Source: Poindextera sp035295705
GTDB lineage: Bacteria > Pseudomonadota > Alphaproteobacteria > Caulobacterales > Caulobacteraceae
Length of the DNA stretch: 10,274 nt
Assembly (NCBI GenBank): GCA_035295705.1
Contig: DATGIN010000090.1
Span: forward strand, 1 to 10,274
Reading direction: 5' to 3'
Numbering within the stretch: position 1 is the first letter of the stretch; every line of letters starts with the position of its first letter. Positions 8,305 to 10,274 of the stretch are shown here, piece after piece. The notes under the pieces were generated by a model. It ran no database searches and had not been told where the DNA came from. It was given only the letters and a program-made list of their open reading frames with translations. Made by a program: the position numbers and the translations under genes.

Positions 8305-9369
8305 ATGGCGTTGCCAGACTTTTCCATGCGTCAGCTGCTCGAAGCTGGCGCCCACTTCGGCCACCAGACTCACCGGTGGAACCCGAAGATGGAGCACTAC
8401 ATCTTCGGATCGCGCTCCAACATCCACATCATTGACCTCTCGCAGACCATCCCCCTGTTGCACCAGGCGCTTCTGAAGGTGCGCGAAGTGGCCGCCTCAG
8501 GCGGCCGGGTGCTGTTCGTCGGCACCAAGCGGCAGGCGTCGGAGCCGGTCGCGGCGGCCGCCAAGCGCTGCGCCCAGTACTACGTGAACCACCGCTGGCT
8601 GGGCGGCACGCTGACCAACTGGCGCACGATCAGCCAGTCGATCGCGCGCCTGCGCGAACTGGAGGCCCTGGCGGAAAGCGGGGGCGAGGGCCGCACGAAG
8701 AAGGAGCTCCTGCAGCTCACCCGCGAGCAGCAGAAGCTGGAGCTCAGCCTGGGCGGCATCAAGGACATGGGGGGCATCCCCGACCTGATGTTCGTGATCG
8801 ACACCAACAAGGAAGCGATTGCGATCCTGGAGGCGAAGAAGCTCAATATCCCGGTCGTCGCCATCCTCGACACCAACAGCGATCCGGACGGCATCGCCTT
8901 TCCGGTGCCGGCCAACGACGACGCCGCGCGGGCGCTGCAGCTCTATTGCGACCTGATCGCCGATTCCGTGCTCGACGGCCTGGTGGAGGGCCAAGTCGCG
9001 CTGGGCGTCGACATCGGGGCGGCGGAGGCCCCCGTCGAGCCGGCGCTGAAGGCGCGGCCCGCCAAGGCCGAGCCCGCGCCGGCGCCGGAGGCGCCGCCCG
9101 CCGTGGTCGAGGAGACTCCAGCGGTGGAGGCCGAAGCCGCCGAGCCGGCTGCTGAGGCGGCTGCCGAAGCGGAGGCGCCCGCGGCGGAGGCCGCGCCAGC
9201 CGAGCCCGAGGCGCCCGCGGCGGAGGCCGCGCCAGCTGAAGCGGAGGCGCCTGCTGCGGAGGCCGCGCCAGCCGAGTCCGAGCCGAAGCCGAAGAAGGCT
9301 CGCGGCAAGGCCAAGGCGGACGCCGAGGCGGCGCCTGAGGCGGTCGATGAGGAACAGCCGACCGGCTAG
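8305..9369 (+). CDS. rpsB: 30S ribosomal protein S2 with long Ala/Glu/Pro-rich tail
   Basis: The protein has 354 residues. The S2 core (1 to about 235) begins MALPDFSMRQLLEAGAHFGH, with the conserved HRWNPKM (23-29), RVLFVGTKRQA (68-78), HRWLGGTLTNW (96-106) and the C-terminal signature around PDLMFVIDTNKEA (159-171) and VVAILDTNSDPDGI (184-197). S2 binds late in 30S assembly, at the back of the small subunit. E. coli S2 has 241 residues, so the tail (about 236-354) is an addition. It is low-complexity Ala/Glu/Pro, with three 12-residue repeats at 290-325, then a basic KPKKARGKAKA patch (328-338) and an acidic end. The ATG at 8305 has AAGGA about 12 nt upstream, a long spacing. It is followed 69 bp later by tsf, the classic rpsB-tsf operon. 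Confidence 0.98.
   Translation: MALPDFSMRQLLEAGAHFGHQTHRWNPKMEHYIFGSRSNIHIIDLSQTIPLLHQALLKVREVAASGGRVLFVGTKRQASEPVAAAAKRCAQYYVNHRWLGGTLTNWRTISQSIARLRELEALAESGGEGRTKKELLQLTREQQKLELSLGGIKDMGGIPDLMFVIDTNKEAIAILEAKKLNIPVVAILDTNSDPDGIAFPVPANDDAARALQLYCDLIADSVLDGLVEGQVALGVDIGAAEAPVEPALKARPAKAEPAPAPEAPPAVVEETPAVEAEAAEPAAEAAAEAEAPAAEAAPAEPEAPAAEAAPAEAEAPAAEAAPAESEPKPKKARGKAKADAEAAPEAVDEEQPTG
9172..9279 (+). repeat. Three 36-bp in-frame tandem repeats in the rpsB tail
   Basis: Each unit encodes EAPAAEAAPAE plus a final Pro, Ala or Ser (residues 290-301, 302-313 and 314-325). The first two units are nearly identical at the DNA level and the third has several silent changes (for example GCCTGCTGCGGAG for GCCCGCGGCGGAG), so the array is recently expanded but already diverging. 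Copy number may vary between strains. Confidence 0.85.
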
Positions 9370-9390
9370 AGCCACGAAACCATCACAACG

Positions 9391-9413
9391 GCCGCGCCAG
9401 GATGGGCCGCGGC
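9391..9413 (+). promoter_or_regulatory. Hairpin in the rpsB-tsf gap
   Basis: GCCGCG (9391-9396) pairs with CGCGGC (9408-9413) around an 11-nt loop. There is no U tract, so it would be at most a weak attenuator or an mRNA processing/stability element setting the S2 to EF-Ts ratio. A GATTC (GANTC) site begins directly after it at 9414. Confidence 0.35.
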
Positions 9414-9438
9414 GATTCGAACGAGACGGGAGACGAGT

Positions 9439-10274
9439 ATGGCTGAAATCACCGCCGGCCAGGTGAAGGAGCTGCGCGAGAAGAGCGGCGCCGGGATGAT
9501 GGACTGCAAGCGGGCGCTGACCGAGACGAACGGCGACCTGGAAGCGGCGCAGGACTGGCTCAAGGTCAAGGGCCTCTCGAAGGCGTCGAAGAAGGCCGAC
9601 CGCGTCGCGGCCGAGGGCCTGGTGGCGGTCGCGCTGCGCTCGGACGGGCGCGGAATGACCGGCGCGGTCACCGAGCTGAACGCCGAGACCGATTTCGTCG
9701 CCCGCAACCAGCTGTTCCAGGCGGCGGCGCTGAAGGTCGCCGACGCCGCCCTCGACGCCGGCGGCGACGTCGACGCCATCGCGCACGCAAAGACCACAGA
9801 CGGCGAGAGCATCGGCGACATGATCACCCACATGATCGCCACCATCGGCGAGAACATGCGCCTGCGCCGCGCCGGCTTCGTGAAGGTCGACCAGGGTGCG
9901 GTCGCAGCCTACGTGCACAACGCCGTGGCGCCCAATGTCGGCCGGATCGGCGTCCTGGTGGGCGTCGAGGGCGCCGGCGACCAGGCGAAGCTGCAGGACC
10001 TGGGCAAGAAGATCGCCATGCACGTCGCCGCCACGCAGCCGCTGTCGCTGTCGGAAGCCGACATGGACCCGGCGGTGATCGACCACGAGCGGCAGATCCT
10101 GACCGAGCAAGCGCTGGAGTCCGGCCGCCCCGCCAACATCGTCGAGCGCATGGTGGACGGCCGCATCCGCAAGTTCCTCGAGGAGGTCGTCCTCCTAAAG
10201 CAGGCCTTCGTGATGAACCCGGACCAGACCGTCGAGCAGCTGGTCGCCGAGACCGGCAAGGCGCTCGGCTCGCC
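9439..10274 (+). CDS. tsf: Elongation factor Ts, 3' end cut off by window
   Basis: The frame runs open from the ATG at 9439 to the window edge, giving 278 complete codons of an expected 300-310. GGGAG at 9428-9432 lies 6 nt upstream. EF-Ts is the cytoplasmic exchange factor that releases GDP from EF-Tu. The N-terminal UBA-like domain (about 1-45) holds the family signature LREKSGAGMMDCKRAL (12-27). The core then contains TELNAETDFVARN (78-90), the TDFV segment of which inserts near the EF-Tu nucleotide site, followed by the second subdomain with AAYVHNAVAPNVGRIGVLV. The IAMHVAATQPLSLS segment and the start of the C-terminal region lie before the cut. It is the second gene of the rpsB-tsf operon, with codon use matching its neighbours. 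Confidence 0.98.
   Translation, partial: MAEITAGQVKELREKSGAGMMDCKRALTETNGDLEAAQDWLKVKGLSKASKKADRVAAEGLVAVALRSDGRGMTGAVTELNAETDFVARNQLFQAAALKVADAALDAGGDVDAIAHAKTTDGESIGDMITHMIATIGENMRLRRAGFVKVDQGAVAAYVHNAVAPNVGRIGVLVGVEGAGDQAKLQDLGKKIAMHVAATQPLSLSEADMDPAVIDHERQILTEQALESGRPANIVERMVDGRIRKFLEEVVLLKQAFVMNPDQTVEQLVAETGKALGS

Overview
The window looks like chromosomal DNA of a high-GC alphaproteobacterium, most likely from the Caulobacteraceae (Caulobacter/Phenylobacterium type). The grounds are: a Caulobacter-style housekeeping promoter (TTGAC ... TANAWC), GAAC-N7-GAAC-like LexA sites, GANTC sites, abundant GTCATGGCCCGG palindromic repeats of an alphaproteobacterial kind, and the proximity of dnaE to rpsB-tsf. 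This placement is inferred from sequence style, not from a database search.

Layout. The left edge holds the 3' part of an RpiB/LacAB-type sugar-phosphate isomerase (1-402, +). It converges on two minus-strand enzymes: an amidohydrolase-2 family hydrolase (434-1408) and, upstream of it, a small class I methyltransferase (1517-2143). A regulatory region follows (about 2168-2391). It carries an inverted repeat, a palindrome, a strong Caulobacter-like promoter and two imperfect overlapping LexA-type boxes. Immediately downstream is a 29-codon ORF (2392-2481) encoding one hydrophobic helix. Its length, membrane character and probable SOS control match SidA, the SOS-induced division inhibitor of Caulobacter. 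It lies 34 bp ahead of dnaE (2516-5965), the replicative DNA polymerase III alpha subunit, so a checkpoint peptide and the replicase may share a transcript.

After dnaE comes a small GIY-YIG nuclease gene (6047-6388) enclosed by inverted copies of a 26-bp palindromic (REP-like) repeat. The second copy supplies the last seven codons and the stop, and a third copy follows at 6453-6478. A minus-strand cluster comes next: a PilZ-domain protein (7632-8045), a flavodoxin-fold protein with a TTG start (7092-7583) and a GNAT acetyltransferase (6562-7092) whose ATG overlaps the preceding stop. Divergent from pilZ is the translation operon rpsB (8305-9369) - tsf (9439 to the window end, truncated). S2 here carries an unusually long Ala/Glu/Pro-rich tail built partly from three 36-bp tandem repeats.

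Most interesting are the sidA-like micro-gene with its LexA/sigma promoter, and the REP-bracketed GIY-YIG nuclease, which looks like a nuclease-repeat partnership analogous to RAYT/REP systems. No tRNA, rRNA, CRISPR, IS transposase or phage gene was seen. Many long antisense ORFs are GC-driven shadows.
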